Notes: generated from the sequence alone by a model not told the origin. A stretch of 13,331 nucleotides of DNA from Clostridiales bacterium (GCA_007133255.1 SLMY01000200.1:1-13331), one strand, 5' to 3'; positions 1 through 6,724 are shown, numbered from the stretch's first letter. A program made the numbers and translations.

Positions 1-9
1 CTTATCCAT
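1..9 (-). CDS. Possible start of a downstream gene, cut by the window edge
   Basis: Reading the minus strand past the stop of the PLP enzyme gene there is an AAGAGG Shine-Dalgarno-like stretch (20-25), a 10-base gap and an ATG at 9-7 followed by GAT AAG (Met-Asp-Lys). Only three codons are visible, so no family can be assigned. Genes for serine-palmitoyltransferase-like enzymes in bacteria often have an NAD-dependent epimerase/reductase or acyl-carrier gene beside them, which would fit a short-gap downstream partner here, but this is inference from the family and not visible in the bases. Confidence 0.28.
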
Positions 10-33
10 CTTATATCATCCTCTTATATGTCT

Positions 34-1260
34 TTATATGTCTGCGTCAAAATCGACTGACGCGTCGGAGGCCATCTCAGTATAGACATGCTCAATAATG
101 TCAAGCGCCTCGTCAAGCTGAGCATCTGTATGCGTTGCCGTATAGCTTGTGCGAAGCAGGCAGCATTCAGCGGGCACAGCAGGAGGGAAAACCGGGTTGA
201 CATAAACCCCGTGGTCCAGCAGGTTTTTCGCGGTATATAAAGTTCGGCCGACACTGCCGGTCATAATGGGCAAAATGGGGACAAGATCGTTACCGCTTTC
301 ATGCAGATGGACAACCGGGATCTGCTGCAGTCCCTTTTTCATATATCGGGCAATATCATTTAACCGCCTGACCCGCTCGGGTTCCGCCTCAAGAATTCGC
401 AGAGCTTCATGCGCGGCCGCGACTTGTGCCGGCGGGACACTGGCACTGAAAATAAAGGGCCGGGCTGTATGCTTGATATAATGAATCACATCAGCCGGGC
501 CGGCAACACAGCCGCCCAGAGATGCCAGTGTTTTTGAGAATGTATTCATGATCAGGTCCACTTCATCTGTCAAGCCGAAATACTCGGCCGTACCCCGCCC
601 GCGTGGCCCCAGGACACCTATAGCATGAGCGTCATCGACCAGAACACGCGCGCCGTATTGTCTGGCGAGCCTGACAATCTCAGGCAGATTACAAATTTCA
701 CCTTCCATACTGAACACGCCGTCTGTGACAATCAGAATGCCAGCTTTTTCGTCCAGCGCACAGCGCTCAAGAAGACGCTGAAGATCTTGCATATCATGAT
801 GCCGGTATTTGATGGTTCTGGCGAAGCTGAGCCGTGTGCCATCTACAATACTCGCGTGATTCATCGCGTCAGACAGAATATAATCTCCCCGGCCGGTTAT
901 CGCGGAAATAATCGAGAGGTTTGACTGGAAACCTGTCGAAAACACAAGACAATCTTCTTTTTGCAGAAATCTGGCTAAATCTTCCTCAAGCGCGACGTGA
1001 AGGTCGAGTGTCCCATTAAGGAAACGCGATCCAGAACAACCGGAACCGTATTTTTCGACAGCCTCTATGGCAGCCTTTTTAACTCTTGGGTCCGCGGTCA
1101 GTCCCAGATAATTATTTGACCCAAGCATAATGGTGCGCTTGCCGTTCATGATGACCTCTGTATCCTGTCCCGAAGTCAGCATATGAAAAAATGGATAAAT
1201 ACCCATGGCCATCGCTTTTTTTGCTCTTGTAAATTCATGACATTTCTGAAACAGATCCAT
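34..1260 (-). CDS. PLP-dependent alpha-oxoamine synthase, serine palmitoyltransferase-like
   Basis: A complete 408-residue fold-type I PLP enzyme of the alpha-oxoamine synthase family (KBL, BioF, HemA, SPT), which condenses an amino acid with an acyl thioester and releases CO2. Visible motifs are GSNNYLGL (47-54), GSGCSGSRFLNGT (72-84), the ring-stacking His135 in the NHAS motif, the PLP-binding Asp209 and His212 in VDDAHAIG, and the Schiff-base Lys243 in TFSKTLASLGG. The N-terminal GIYPFF...QDTEV segment and the FSASVPPA region (271-278) resemble bacterial serine palmitoyltransferases more than biotin-pathway BioF, so a lipid-type long-chain base or related aminoketone product is likely. Glycine C-acetyltransferase remains possible. 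The ATG start follows AAGGGG at about 8 bases. The gene lies 193 bases downstream of mutM on the same strand. Confidence 0.85.
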   Translation of the reverse strand: MDLFQKCHEFTRAKKAMAMGIYPFFHMLTSGQDTEVIMNGKRTIMLGSNNYLGLTADPRVKKAAIEAVEKYGSGCSGSRFLNGTLDLHVALEEDLARFLQKEDCLVFSTGFQSNLSIISAITGRGDYILSDAMNHASIVDGTRLSFARTIKYRHHDMQDLQRLLERCALDEKAGILIVTDGVFSMEGEICNLPEIVRLARQYGARVLVDDAHAIGVLGPRGRGTAEYFGLTDEVDLIMNTFSKTLASLGGCVAGPADVIHYIKHTARPFIFSASVPPAQVAAAHEALRILEAEPERVRRLNDIARYMKKGLQQIPVVHLHESGNDLVPILPIMTGSVGRTLYTAKNLLDHGVYVNPVFPPAVPAECCLLRTSYTATHTDAQLDEALDIIEHVYTEMASDASVDFDADI

Positions 1261-1368
1261 TCAAATTACCCCTTATTCATGATAAATTCATTCGCAGGCA
1301 TCCATGCCTATACACAGCTTTACTTTATTCTAGACAGCTTCCCCCGCCGTGATTCTGCAAACAGTTCC

Positions 1369-1377
1369 ATCATAGCA
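1369..1377 (-). promoter_or_regulatory. Candidate extended -10 promoter for the PLP enzyme gene, with a downstream dyad
   Basis: On the minus strand the gap upstream of the PLP gene contains TGCTATGAT, an extended -10 (TGn plus a 5/6 TATAAT match), with no convincing -35. It would give a leader of about 100 bases. Within that leader, at 1296-1309, lies a dyad AGGCAT-CC-ATGCCT, too tight for a good RNA hairpin but plausible as a protein site. The rest of the 1261-1453 gap shows no terminator for mutM and no credible gene. Confidence 0.3.
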
Positions 1378-1453
1378 TAAATAGCCGCAAAATGAGAATA
1401 AGTCAGCCGATAATTAATGACATCAGGTAAAAGCGAATCACTCCAGGTCTGGC

Positions 1454-2452
1454 TCAGTGCTGACAGCTCGGACAAAAACAAGTCGTCCGTCCGGCCAGAA
1501 CTGTTTTTGTAATGAGACCGCCACAGTGCCTGCACGATTTGCCTGCACGTCCATAGACCATCAGACAGGACTGAAAGCGGCCTTTACGGTTCCAGCCATC
1601 AACATAGTCTCTGAGCGACGTTCCCTGGCAGGATATTGCCTCATTAAGTACATCAATGATAGCCCTGCGCAGTTTTTCTATTTCGTGATCAGTCAAAGAT
1701 GATACAGGCCGCCGCGGTTGAACGCAGGCTTTGAATAAGGCTTCATCGGCATAAATATTGCCTAGGCCCGCGACAACAGTCTGATCAAGCAGGGCGGATT
1801 TGACCGGTGTTTTCAGTCTTCTTCGCAGATGCGTTGTGAAAACCGCTGATGTAAATCCAGCCTCAAGCGGTTCAGGTCCTAAAAGATAAAACCCGGAAGG
1901 CGCATGAATCAGCTTACCGTTTTTGTCTGCTGGCAGCAGCCAGATACGGCCAAAACGTCTTGTATCGTGATAATCCATATAGATGCTATCTTCAGGATAG
2001 ATGTTATCTTCAGGCATCGCCTGGTCACAAATCTTGTTCTGATCAGACGCGCTTAATACAAAGCGGATATGGGTATGTTTGAGAGGCTTTTCATAATGCT
2101 GTTGAAGCACCAGCCGTCCAGTCATACGCAGATGAACCAGCAGGGCAGCCTGGCGGGGCTGTGCTGCCGTGCTTCTGAGCAGTCTGATAATCAGGTACTT
2201 TCCGCGTCTTTCAAGCCCTGTTATCTTCCAGCTGGCCTGTTTAGCGGTTTTTCTACAGGGGCTGTCCTTATCTGTCCGCCAACCGCCAGAGCAGGCGCTT
2301 TTGCTGTTTGCATCTGGATTCGCCGGCAACTCCAGTTGATCAGGATTAAGCAGTACGCCAGGCGTGATGATATCTGTAACCACGATGAGGCGTCCGGTTA
2401 CTTCAGGTAAGAGTGTCTGGCGAACCGTTTCAACTTCAGGCAATTCAGGCAT
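1454..2452 (-). CDS. mutM: Formamidopyrimidine-DNA glycosylase (Fpg/MutM) with insertions
   Basis: This bifunctional base-excision repair enzyme removes oxidised purines such as 8-oxoguanine and cleaves the abasic strand. The mature N-terminus PELPEVETVRQ carries the catalytic proline (Pro2) and Glu3. The beta-lysine motif RRGKYLI (Lys85), HLRMTGRL (107-114), the TRRFGR segment (164-169), the helix-two-turn-helix GLGNIYADEAL (229-239) and the C-terminal zinc finger with Cys307, Cys310, Cys327 and Cys330 and the GRTT arginine are all present, so the enzyme should be active. It is 332 residues against roughly 270-280 for the family. Extra length lies at about 41-76 (a Ser/Lys/Cys-rich linker before the beta-lysine) and 136-160, where PED[N/S]IY is tandemly repeated. 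The ATG start is preceded by AAAGAGGG. It diverges from the zinc-ribbon gene. Confidence 0.95.
   Translation of the reverse strand: MPELPEVETVRQTLLPEVTGRLIVVTDIITPGVLLNPDQLELPANPDANSKSACSGGWRTDKDSPCRKTAKQASWKITGLERRGKYLIIRLLRSTAAQPRQAALLVHLRMTGRLVLQQHYEKPLKHTHIRFVLSASDQNKICDQAMPEDNIYPEDSIYMDYHDTRRFGRIWLLPADKNGKLIHAPSGFYLLGPEPLEAGFTSAVFTTHLRRRLKTPVKSALLDQTVVAGLGNIYADEALFKACVQPRRPVSSLTDHEIEKLRRAIIDVLNEAISCQGTSLRDYVDGWNRKGRFQSCLMVYGRAGKSCRHCGGLITKTVLAGRTTCFCPSCQH
1979..2014 (-). repeat. Tandem 18-bp duplication inside mutM
   Basis: Two adjacent 18-base units (1979-1996 and 1997-2014) differ at one position (ATAGATG[C/T]TATCTTCAGG on the plus strand). The length is a multiple of three, so it keeps frame and encodes the repeated hexapeptide PEDNIY-PEDSIY, residues 147-158 of MutM. 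The duplication sits between the strand ending FVLSAS and the conserved MDYHDTRRFGR, where the family usually has a short turn. Confidence 0.9.
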
Positions 2453-2647
2453 AGCTTCCCTCTTTCAGCTTATATCGGCTATAATATATGTGTTAACAAA
2501 AACACTGGTTCTTTACAGTTATCTGACAAGAATCATTATAACGGACTGGGCGGCGGCTGTGTGTTTATATGATGCAGGTGCCTGTCAGCGAAAGAAGAGC
2601 TTAATCGTAAAACCAGTTGTGACTGACTGGTGAGAGGCGGGAGATGG

Positions 2648-2956
2648 ATGGCTAAGTGTAAAATCTGCCAGGTAAAAGGTTTCGCGATAGAAACCGATAT
2701 AAATGGTCTGTGTTCAGATTGCGCGACTTATTTTTATACATCTATGCAAGATGATTTGAAAATTCTGGAGCAATCCATAGCTGCTCTCAACCGGATCAAT
2801 CACCCTGCTGCCGCTCTTGGACGACTGGACGCGGCTGAACAGGCATTACAGCGAATCAGACCCTATGCGAAGGCCGGTCTGGTAAAACTTCCAATGGAAC
2901 TGCCTGAATTGGATGCCTGGCTGAAATCCATGACTGAACAATGGCAGGAGGAGTGA
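2648..2956 (+). CDS. Small zinc-ribbon protein of unknown function
   Basis: A 102-residue protein opening with a CxxC-x14-CxxC zinc ribbon (Cys4, Cys7, Cys22, Cys25), followed by a mostly helical, charged region (about 30-100) with no signal peptide or membrane segment, so it is probably cytoplasmic. I do not recognise a named family. Similar N-terminal ribbons of the form M-x-K-C-x-x-C-x-x-K-G-F occur on uncharacterised Gram-positive proteins, where they are usually joined to other domains. The ATG at 2648 is chosen because GAGAGG/GGGAG lies immediately upstream. An in-frame GTG at 2630 would place that Shine-Dalgarno inside the coding sequence. The Shine-Dalgarno of the next gene is embedded in this gene's last codons, so the two are almost certainly co-transcribed and translationally linked. 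Confidence 0.75.
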   Translation: MAKCKICQVKGFAIETDINGLCSDCATYFYTSMQDDLKILEQSIAALNRINHPAAALGRLDAAEQALQRIRPYAKAGLVKLPMELPELDAWLKSMTEQWQEE

Positions 2957-2961
2957 ATAAT

Positions 2962-3642
2962 TTGAGTCGACCTGAAAGAATAACACATCTTGCTGCCGCG
3001 CTTGTATTTTCTGTACTGGCGCTGATAACATCCATTATCCCTATTGATATTGATTTTCGCTGGTCAGTTTTCAGAGTATTATCATTGGCAGTATCTGGCC
3101 TGGCCTGGCTGCTTTTCTTCAGATCAAGATATCTGGAAAAAAAAGAGAACGCGAACGCCTGCCGGCCTGACCAGCTCCCGTCATTTCCTGAAGGACAAGC
3201 CAGGCTGATCGACAGCGGACGGCTCCCTAACCGCTATCATCCTCGTGTTGACCTTCATGAGTTTGAGATCTGCCATTTTTACGTGCCGGCCAGCCGCGTC
3301 ATTTTCGCGCCTTTAACTGACTCAAAGAAGATGGATCCGTCAAGACTGGCTGTACGTTATTCGGGGGGCAACTACTATTATATCGTCAGGCCTCAGGAAA
3401 TATTGATGCCCGCCGAAATTGATGACAAAAACGAAGGCGAGCTGATCATCACCAGCCAGAGGATTATTTTCCTGGCTTCGGAAAATGCCTTTGAAGTTCC
3501 TCTGCAAAGAGTGACACTGCTTGACTGCAGCGCTCATCTGATTGACTTTCAGGTCAGGCAGCGCCGCTATACGATTCAGACTGAAGCTGCCTGTTATGCT
3601 GAGAAAGTGCTGATGCTTCTTTTTCAGCGGCCTACATTATAA
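2962..3642 (+). CDS. Two-TM protein with PH/GRAM-like C-terminal domain, unknown function
   Basis: A 226-residue protein with two hydrophobic helices near the N-terminus (about 7-28 and 35-53, separated by a short Asp/Arg turn) and then a soluble region of about 170 residues. The segment at about 157-222 (EGELIITSQRIIFLASENAF-, then a hydrophobic strand and a final helix) has the look of bacterial PH/GRAM-type domains, whose signature is G-x-L-x-x-T-x-x-R-[IL]-[IV]-F. That placement is by eye. The TTG at 2962 is preferred because AGGAGG (2946-2951) stands 10 bases upstream. The in-frame ATG at 2941 has no Shine-Dalgarno and would overlap the upstream gene by 16 bases. An in-frame GTG at 2953 is too close to the AGGAGG. 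The gene runs convergently toward nadE with a 59-base gap that shows no terminator hairpin. Confidence 0.7.
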   Translation: MSRPERITHLAAALVFSVLALITSIIPIDIDFRWSVFRVLSLAVSGLAWLLFFRSRYLEKKENANACRPDQLPSFPEGQARLIDSGRLPNRYHPRVDLHEFEICHFYVPASRVIFAPLTDSKKMDPSRLAVRYSGGNYYYIVRPQEILMPAEIDDKNEGELIITSQRIIFLASENAFEVPLQRVTLLDCSAHLIDFQVRQRRYTIQTEAACYAEKVLMLLFQRPTL

Positions 3643-3701
3643 ACGTGCGCAGACACACGATTTATCTGCTGGAGCTGTATCACAAAAACCCATATCACCA
3701 T

Positions 3702-5612
3702 CTATTCCAGATCCTGCAGCCACAGTGCTGCTTCAGCGTCGCTGGGCATACGCCAGTCACCGCGGGGAGACAATGTGACACTGCCGACTTTTGGCCCGTC
3801 TGGCAGACAACTGCGTTTAAACTGCTGCGCGAAAAACCGTTTGATAAAAATTTTCAGCCAGTGATGGATTTCCTCGGCAGTGAACAAGCCGTGAAAAGCG
3901 TATTTTGCCAGTCGTTCTATTTTAGCCGGTGAAAAACCGTACCTGACCAGGTAATACAGAAAAAAATCATGAAGCAGATAAGGCCCGACAATACTTTCAG
4001 TTTTTTGAGCGATTTCTCCGTCTCCTGGCGGCAGCAGCTCCGGGCTGACAGGCGTGTTGAGAATATCTTTCATCACTTTTTTTAAATGATCGCCGCTGTT
4101 CTCGGCCGCGTATTGAATCAGGTGGCGAACCAGTGTTTTAGGAATTGAGCAGTTGACCGCGTACATAGACATATGATCACCATTGTAAGTTGCCCAGCCC
4201 AGTGCCAGCTCGGATAAATCGCCTGTGCCGATGACAAGTCCATGATGCTTATTTGCCAGATCCATCAGGATCTGTGTACGCTCGCGAGCCTGAGCGTTCT
4301 CATATGTGACATCTTGAATAAGGGGGTCATGTGAAATGTCTTTAAAATGACCTAGAACCGCTTCGCTGATAGGGATCTCACGTAGTGTGATCCCAAGCTC
4401 CGATGTGAGGCGCAGCGCGTTCTGGTAGGTTCTGTCTGTTGTCCCGAAACCTGGCATTGTTACGCCAATGATCCCTTTCAGATTGTATGACAGCGACTCA
4501 AACGCTTTAACGGTGACCCATAAGGCCAGTGTTGAGTCAAGACCTCCAGATAATCCCACAACAGCCGTTCGACAGCCAATGTGCTGAAGTCTTTTTTTCA
4601 ACCCTCTTGTCTGTATTTGTAAAATCTCTTCACAACGGCTGTTGCGCTCATCATAATCAGATGGAACAAATGGCTGGGGATCTATTCTTCGGTTCAGCTT
4701 CACTGTTTTCATTGTCAGCTTAAAGGGAAGTGTCTGATACGGCTGCAGTCCAGTTTCTGGCCCGGCAGCTGTAAACGTGTTCTGGCGCCGTCTTTCCTGT
4801 ATCAGCAGCTGCAGGTCAAGATCGGCGGTCAGGAGACCGCTGGAAAAAAGAGATGACTGAGCCGCTTCACGGCCATTCTCATAAATCAGATTATGTCCGG
4901 CAAAAACGAGGTCGGTTGTAGATTCCCCTTCTCCCGCGTCAGCATACAGATAGGCGCAGATAAGCCGCGCGGACTGGCTTTTTACCAGAAGGCGCCGGTA
5001 ATCGGCTTTTGAGACTGTTTCATCGCTGGCCGACAGATTGCCGATCAGTGTCGCGCCGGCTGCAGCGTGAACAGATGATACTGGACTGGCAACCCACAAA
5101 TCTTCACAGATCTCAAAAGCTGCGGTCAGTTCCGGCATCTGCTCGCACTGGAACAGGAGACGACTGCCAAAAGGGACCCATTCCTGATCAAACAATACTT
5201 TTCCGGAAAGCGGTCCGGCTGTGAAATGGCGCTGTTCATAAAACTCACTGTAATTTGGAAGGTTCAGTTTGGGTACAAACGCGAGCAAGCGGCCCTGCTG
5301 AAAAACGGCGGCAACATTATACAGGCCGGCGCCATCAGCAAGCGGCAGACCAACAGCAAATAAGGTTTCCATTTTGCTGCTTTTGTTGACTAAGCTCTGA
5401 AGTGCTTTGCGGGCCGCTTTCAATAAGGTGTTGCTGAGAAAAAGGTCACCACAAGTATAGCCGGTCAAACATAATTCCGGAAAGATCAGAACATGAACCT
5501 GGTCTTGATCAGCCTGCCGCATCAGTTTCAATATCTGGTCATGGTTATACTGGCAGTCAGCTACCTTTATCTGTGGTGTAGCTGTTCCTGCACGAATAAA
5601 TCCGTCTTTCAT
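3702..5612 (-). CDS. nadE: Glutamine-dependent NAD+ synthetase
   Basis: It catalyses the last step of NAD synthesis, ATP-dependent amidation of nicotinate adenine dinucleotide, using ammonia channelled from glutamine. The 636-residue protein has the two-domain architecture. The N-terminal nitrilase-type glutaminase (about 1-275) has the triad Glu46 (FPELCLTGY), Lys115 (VPKLNLPNY) and Cys169 (FEICEDLWV). The C-terminal synthetase (about 325-636) has the ATP-binding loop GLSGGLDS (353-360) and the GTGDLSELALGWATYNGDH block (462-480). All catalytic residues are present and the length is normal for the large bacterial form. The ATG at 5612 is chosen because AAGGAG lies 7 bases upstream. Thirteen in-frame codons upstream lack a ribosome site. 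The gene is monocistronic here, divergent from the EAL gene, with a PerR-box-like site over its probable -10. Confidence 0.96.
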   Translation of the reverse strand: MKDGFIRAGTATPQIKVADCQYNHDQILKLMRQADQDQVHVLIFPELCLTGYTCGDLFLSNTLLKAARKALQSLVNKSSKMETLFAVGLPLADGAGLYNVAAVFQQGRLLAFVPKLNLPNYSEFYEQRHFTAGPLSGKVLFDQEWVPFGSRLLFQCEQMPELTAAFEICEDLWVASPVSSVHAAAGATLIGNLSASDETVSKADYRRLLVKSQSARLICAYLYADAGEGESTTDLVFAGHNLIYENGREAAQSSLFSSGLLTADLDLQLLIQERRRQNTFTAAGPETGLQPYQTLPFKLTMKTVKLNRRIDPQPFVPSDYDERNSRCEEILQIQTRGLKKRLQHIGCRTAVVGLSGGLDSTLALWVTVKAFESLSYNLKGIIGVTMPGFGTTDRTYQNALRLTSELGITLREIPISEAVLGHFKDISHDPLIQDVTYENAQARERTQILMDLANKHHGLVIGTGDLSELALGWATYNGDHMSMYAVNCSIPKTLVRHLIQYAAENSGDHLKKVMKDILNTPVSPELLPPGDGEIAQKTESIVGPYLLHDFFLYYLVRYGFSPAKIERLAKYAFHGLFTAEEIHHWLKIFIKRFFAQQFKRSCLPDGPKVGSVTLSPRGDWRMPSDAEAALWLQDLE

Positions 5613-5630
5613 CGTAAGCTCCTTTTTCTT

Positions 5631-5711
5631 TGGATACTCCCATTTTAGCACAGAGTTTAATCGATAAGCAGATCTGTTTGATTATAATAATTATAATATA
5701 TTGAGTATCCA
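5631..5711. repeat. Separated 9-bp inverted repeat flanking the nadE promoter
   Basis: TGGATACTC at 5631-5639 and its exact reverse complement GAGTATCCA at 5703-5711 are 63 bases apart. One copy lies in the nadE leader just upstream of its Shine-Dalgarno and the other just beyond the AT-rich dyad. The arrangement could be a pair of operator half-sites on either side of the promoter. Confidence 0.45.
5681..5697. promoter_or_regulatory. PerR/Fur-type box overlapping the nadE promoter
   Basis: ATTATAA-TAA-TTATAAT is a perfect 17-bp dyad. Its central 15 bases (5682-5696), TTATAATAATTATAA, are identical to the established Bacillus PerR box TTATAATNATTATAA. On the minus strand it contains two TATAAT hexamers (5681-5686 and 5690-5695), either of which could be the nadE -10. 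The former would start transcription near 5674 and give a leader of about 62 bases. No good -35 is seen. Occupancy by a Fur-family repressor would cover the -10. AT-richness makes chance a real alternative. Confidence 0.5.
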
Positions 5712-5814
5712 TCTATCTTCATTTGTAAATGCGGGCAATTAACTGTTCAAGCTTTTTTAACAGACTATAGGCCTTTTTTGAGCTAGAGTGATGATCTTAC
5801 CAGAGGATATAGTA

Positions 5815-5820
5815 TATAAT
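5815..5820 (+). promoter_or_regulatory. Candidate -10 of the EAL gene
   Basis: A perfect TATAAT stands 50 bases upstream of the EAL-gene ATG, which would place the start of transcription near 5827 and the leader at about 44 bases. No recognisable -35 hexamer is found 16-19 bases upstream, so the promoter may need an activator or be weak. The remaining part of the 5613-5870 gap is AT-rich and holds no gene I can support. Confidence 0.4.
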
Positions 5821-5870
5821 GGAGTTAAACCTGACTAAACATAACTCGCAGTACCACAAGGAGGTTGTTT

Positions 5871-6647
5871 ATGACTCAGATACCAAGCCACCAGATTCAA
5901 GACGCGCTCATTAATAATCGCTTTAAGCTATTTGGACAGCCAAAGTGGACCTTTGGCAGAAATACATGCAACACGTATGAAGTCTTTGCCGACCTGATGG
6001 TACTGGAAGATGGTGATACCATTCCGCCGTCGGCGTTTCTGCCAACCATTGAAGCCGACGAAAAACTGACGATGCAGTTTGGCGCGTGGTTTCTTGAACA
6101 TGCGTTCAAGGATGGAGCGAAGCTGATGCAGTCACTGCAGATGGATTTGACTATATCAATTAACGTGCTTAGTTTTCAGGTTAATCGGCCTGAGTTTGTG
6201 GAACGGGTCAAGTATATGCTTGATCGTGCCAGCATCAGTGCCGCGCATGTCCAGTTTGAGCTTAGTGAAGCACAGCCCCTGAATGATACTGGTATTCGCA
6301 ATTTAAGACGACTGCATGATGAGATGGGCATTCGGCTTGTACTGGGCAATTTCGGGAAAGGCTACTCGAATGTTGACCTGCTTCGCTATATTCCTTTTGA
6401 TATCATCGAGCTGAGCCGTGACCTGACGGCGCAGATAACTGAAAATGAACGCGATCTGCAGATCGCGGTGGCTATTCTTCAGATGGCCCAGGTGCTGGAT
6501 ATTGATGTCTGCGCGAAAGGCATAGAAACGGCTGAACAAATGGAACTGCTTGAGGAAGCCGGCTTCAAAATGGGACAAGGATATTTGATCGGACGGCCGA
6601 TGCTGATGGAAGAACTTGAAGACTTTGTCAGGAAGTACGCTGACTGA
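5871..6647 (+). CDS. Stand-alone degenerate EAL-domain protein
   Basis: A 258-residue protein that is essentially one EAL (cyclic-di-GMP phosphodiesterase) fold with no sensor, GGDEF or membrane segment, so cytoplasmic. Several landmarks are kept: the Glu of the EAL position (Glu37, in YEVFADL), Asn98 (SINVLSFQ), Glu130 (FELSE), Glu219 (KGIET) and Gln236 (GQGYLIGRP). Key metal and catalytic positions are changed: the DDFG pair is Gly159-Asn160 (LGNFGKGYSN), the catalytic Lys of the LKID motif is Glu180 (IIELSRD), and the first Glu of AEGVE is Lys216. Hydrolysis is therefore unlikely. Degenerate EAL proteins such as YdiV of enteric bacteria act by binding other proteins, which is the closest functional precedent. 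The ATG is chosen because AAGGAGG (5858-5864) stands 6 bases upstream. It is divergent from nadE and followed by a strong terminator. Confidence 0.85.
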   Translation: MTQIPSHQIQDALINNRFKLFGQPKWTFGRNTCNTYEVFADLMVLEDGDTIPPSAFLPTIEADEKLTMQFGAWFLEHAFKDGAKLMQSLQMDLTISINVLSFQVNRPEFVERVKYMLDRASISAAHVQFELSEAQPLNDTGIRNLRRLHDEMGIRLVLGNFGKGYSNVDLLRYIPFDIIELSRDLTAQITENERDLQIAVAILQMAQVLDIDVCAKGIETAEQMELLEEAGFKMGQGYLIGRPMLMEELEDFVRKYAD

Positions 6648-6688
6648 ACAAGTGATTTAGATTTAGAAGTTGAACAGGCAAGAGATTG

Positions 6689-6716
6689 AACAGGCATGCG
6701 GTACAGCATGCCTGTT
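6689..6716. terminator. Terminator between the EAL gene and the ABC permease
   Basis: AACAGGCATGC (6689-6699) and GCATGCCTGTT (6706-6716) form a perfect 11-bp stem with a 6-base loop, followed on the plus strand by TTTTGATT. It ends the EAL transcript. Being symmetrical and only 8 bases from the permease stop codon, it may also stop transcription from the other side, although the minus-strand T-run is poor. A second copy of TGAACAGGCA just upstream (6671-6680) is a direct repeat of the left arm. Confidence 0.8.
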
Positions 6717-6724
6717 TTGATTCC

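Noticed and set aside
1320..1535. 71-codon minus-strand reading frame across the end of mutM and the following gap
   Set aside because: Its ATG is inside mutM in another frame, no ribosome site precedes it, and its product resembles no family I know. Only its tail lies in non-coding DNA.
2069..2410. 113-codon plus-strand frame opposite mutM
   Set aside because: It overlaps the conserved MutM coding sequence and has no independent evidence of translation.
2488..2505. TGTTAACA palindrome and GTGTT/AACAC arms in the mutM/zinc-ribbon gap as an operator
   Set aside because: It is too short and AT-rich to separate from chance, and no matching second site was found.
3643..3701. Expected terminator between the convergent PH-like gene and nadE
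   Set aside because: I searched the 59-base gap and found no stem of useful length with a T-run. Transcripts may read into each other.
3645..3932. 95-codon plus-strand frame after the PH-like gene
   Set aside because: It runs antisense to the conserved C-terminus of NadE and has no ribosome site.
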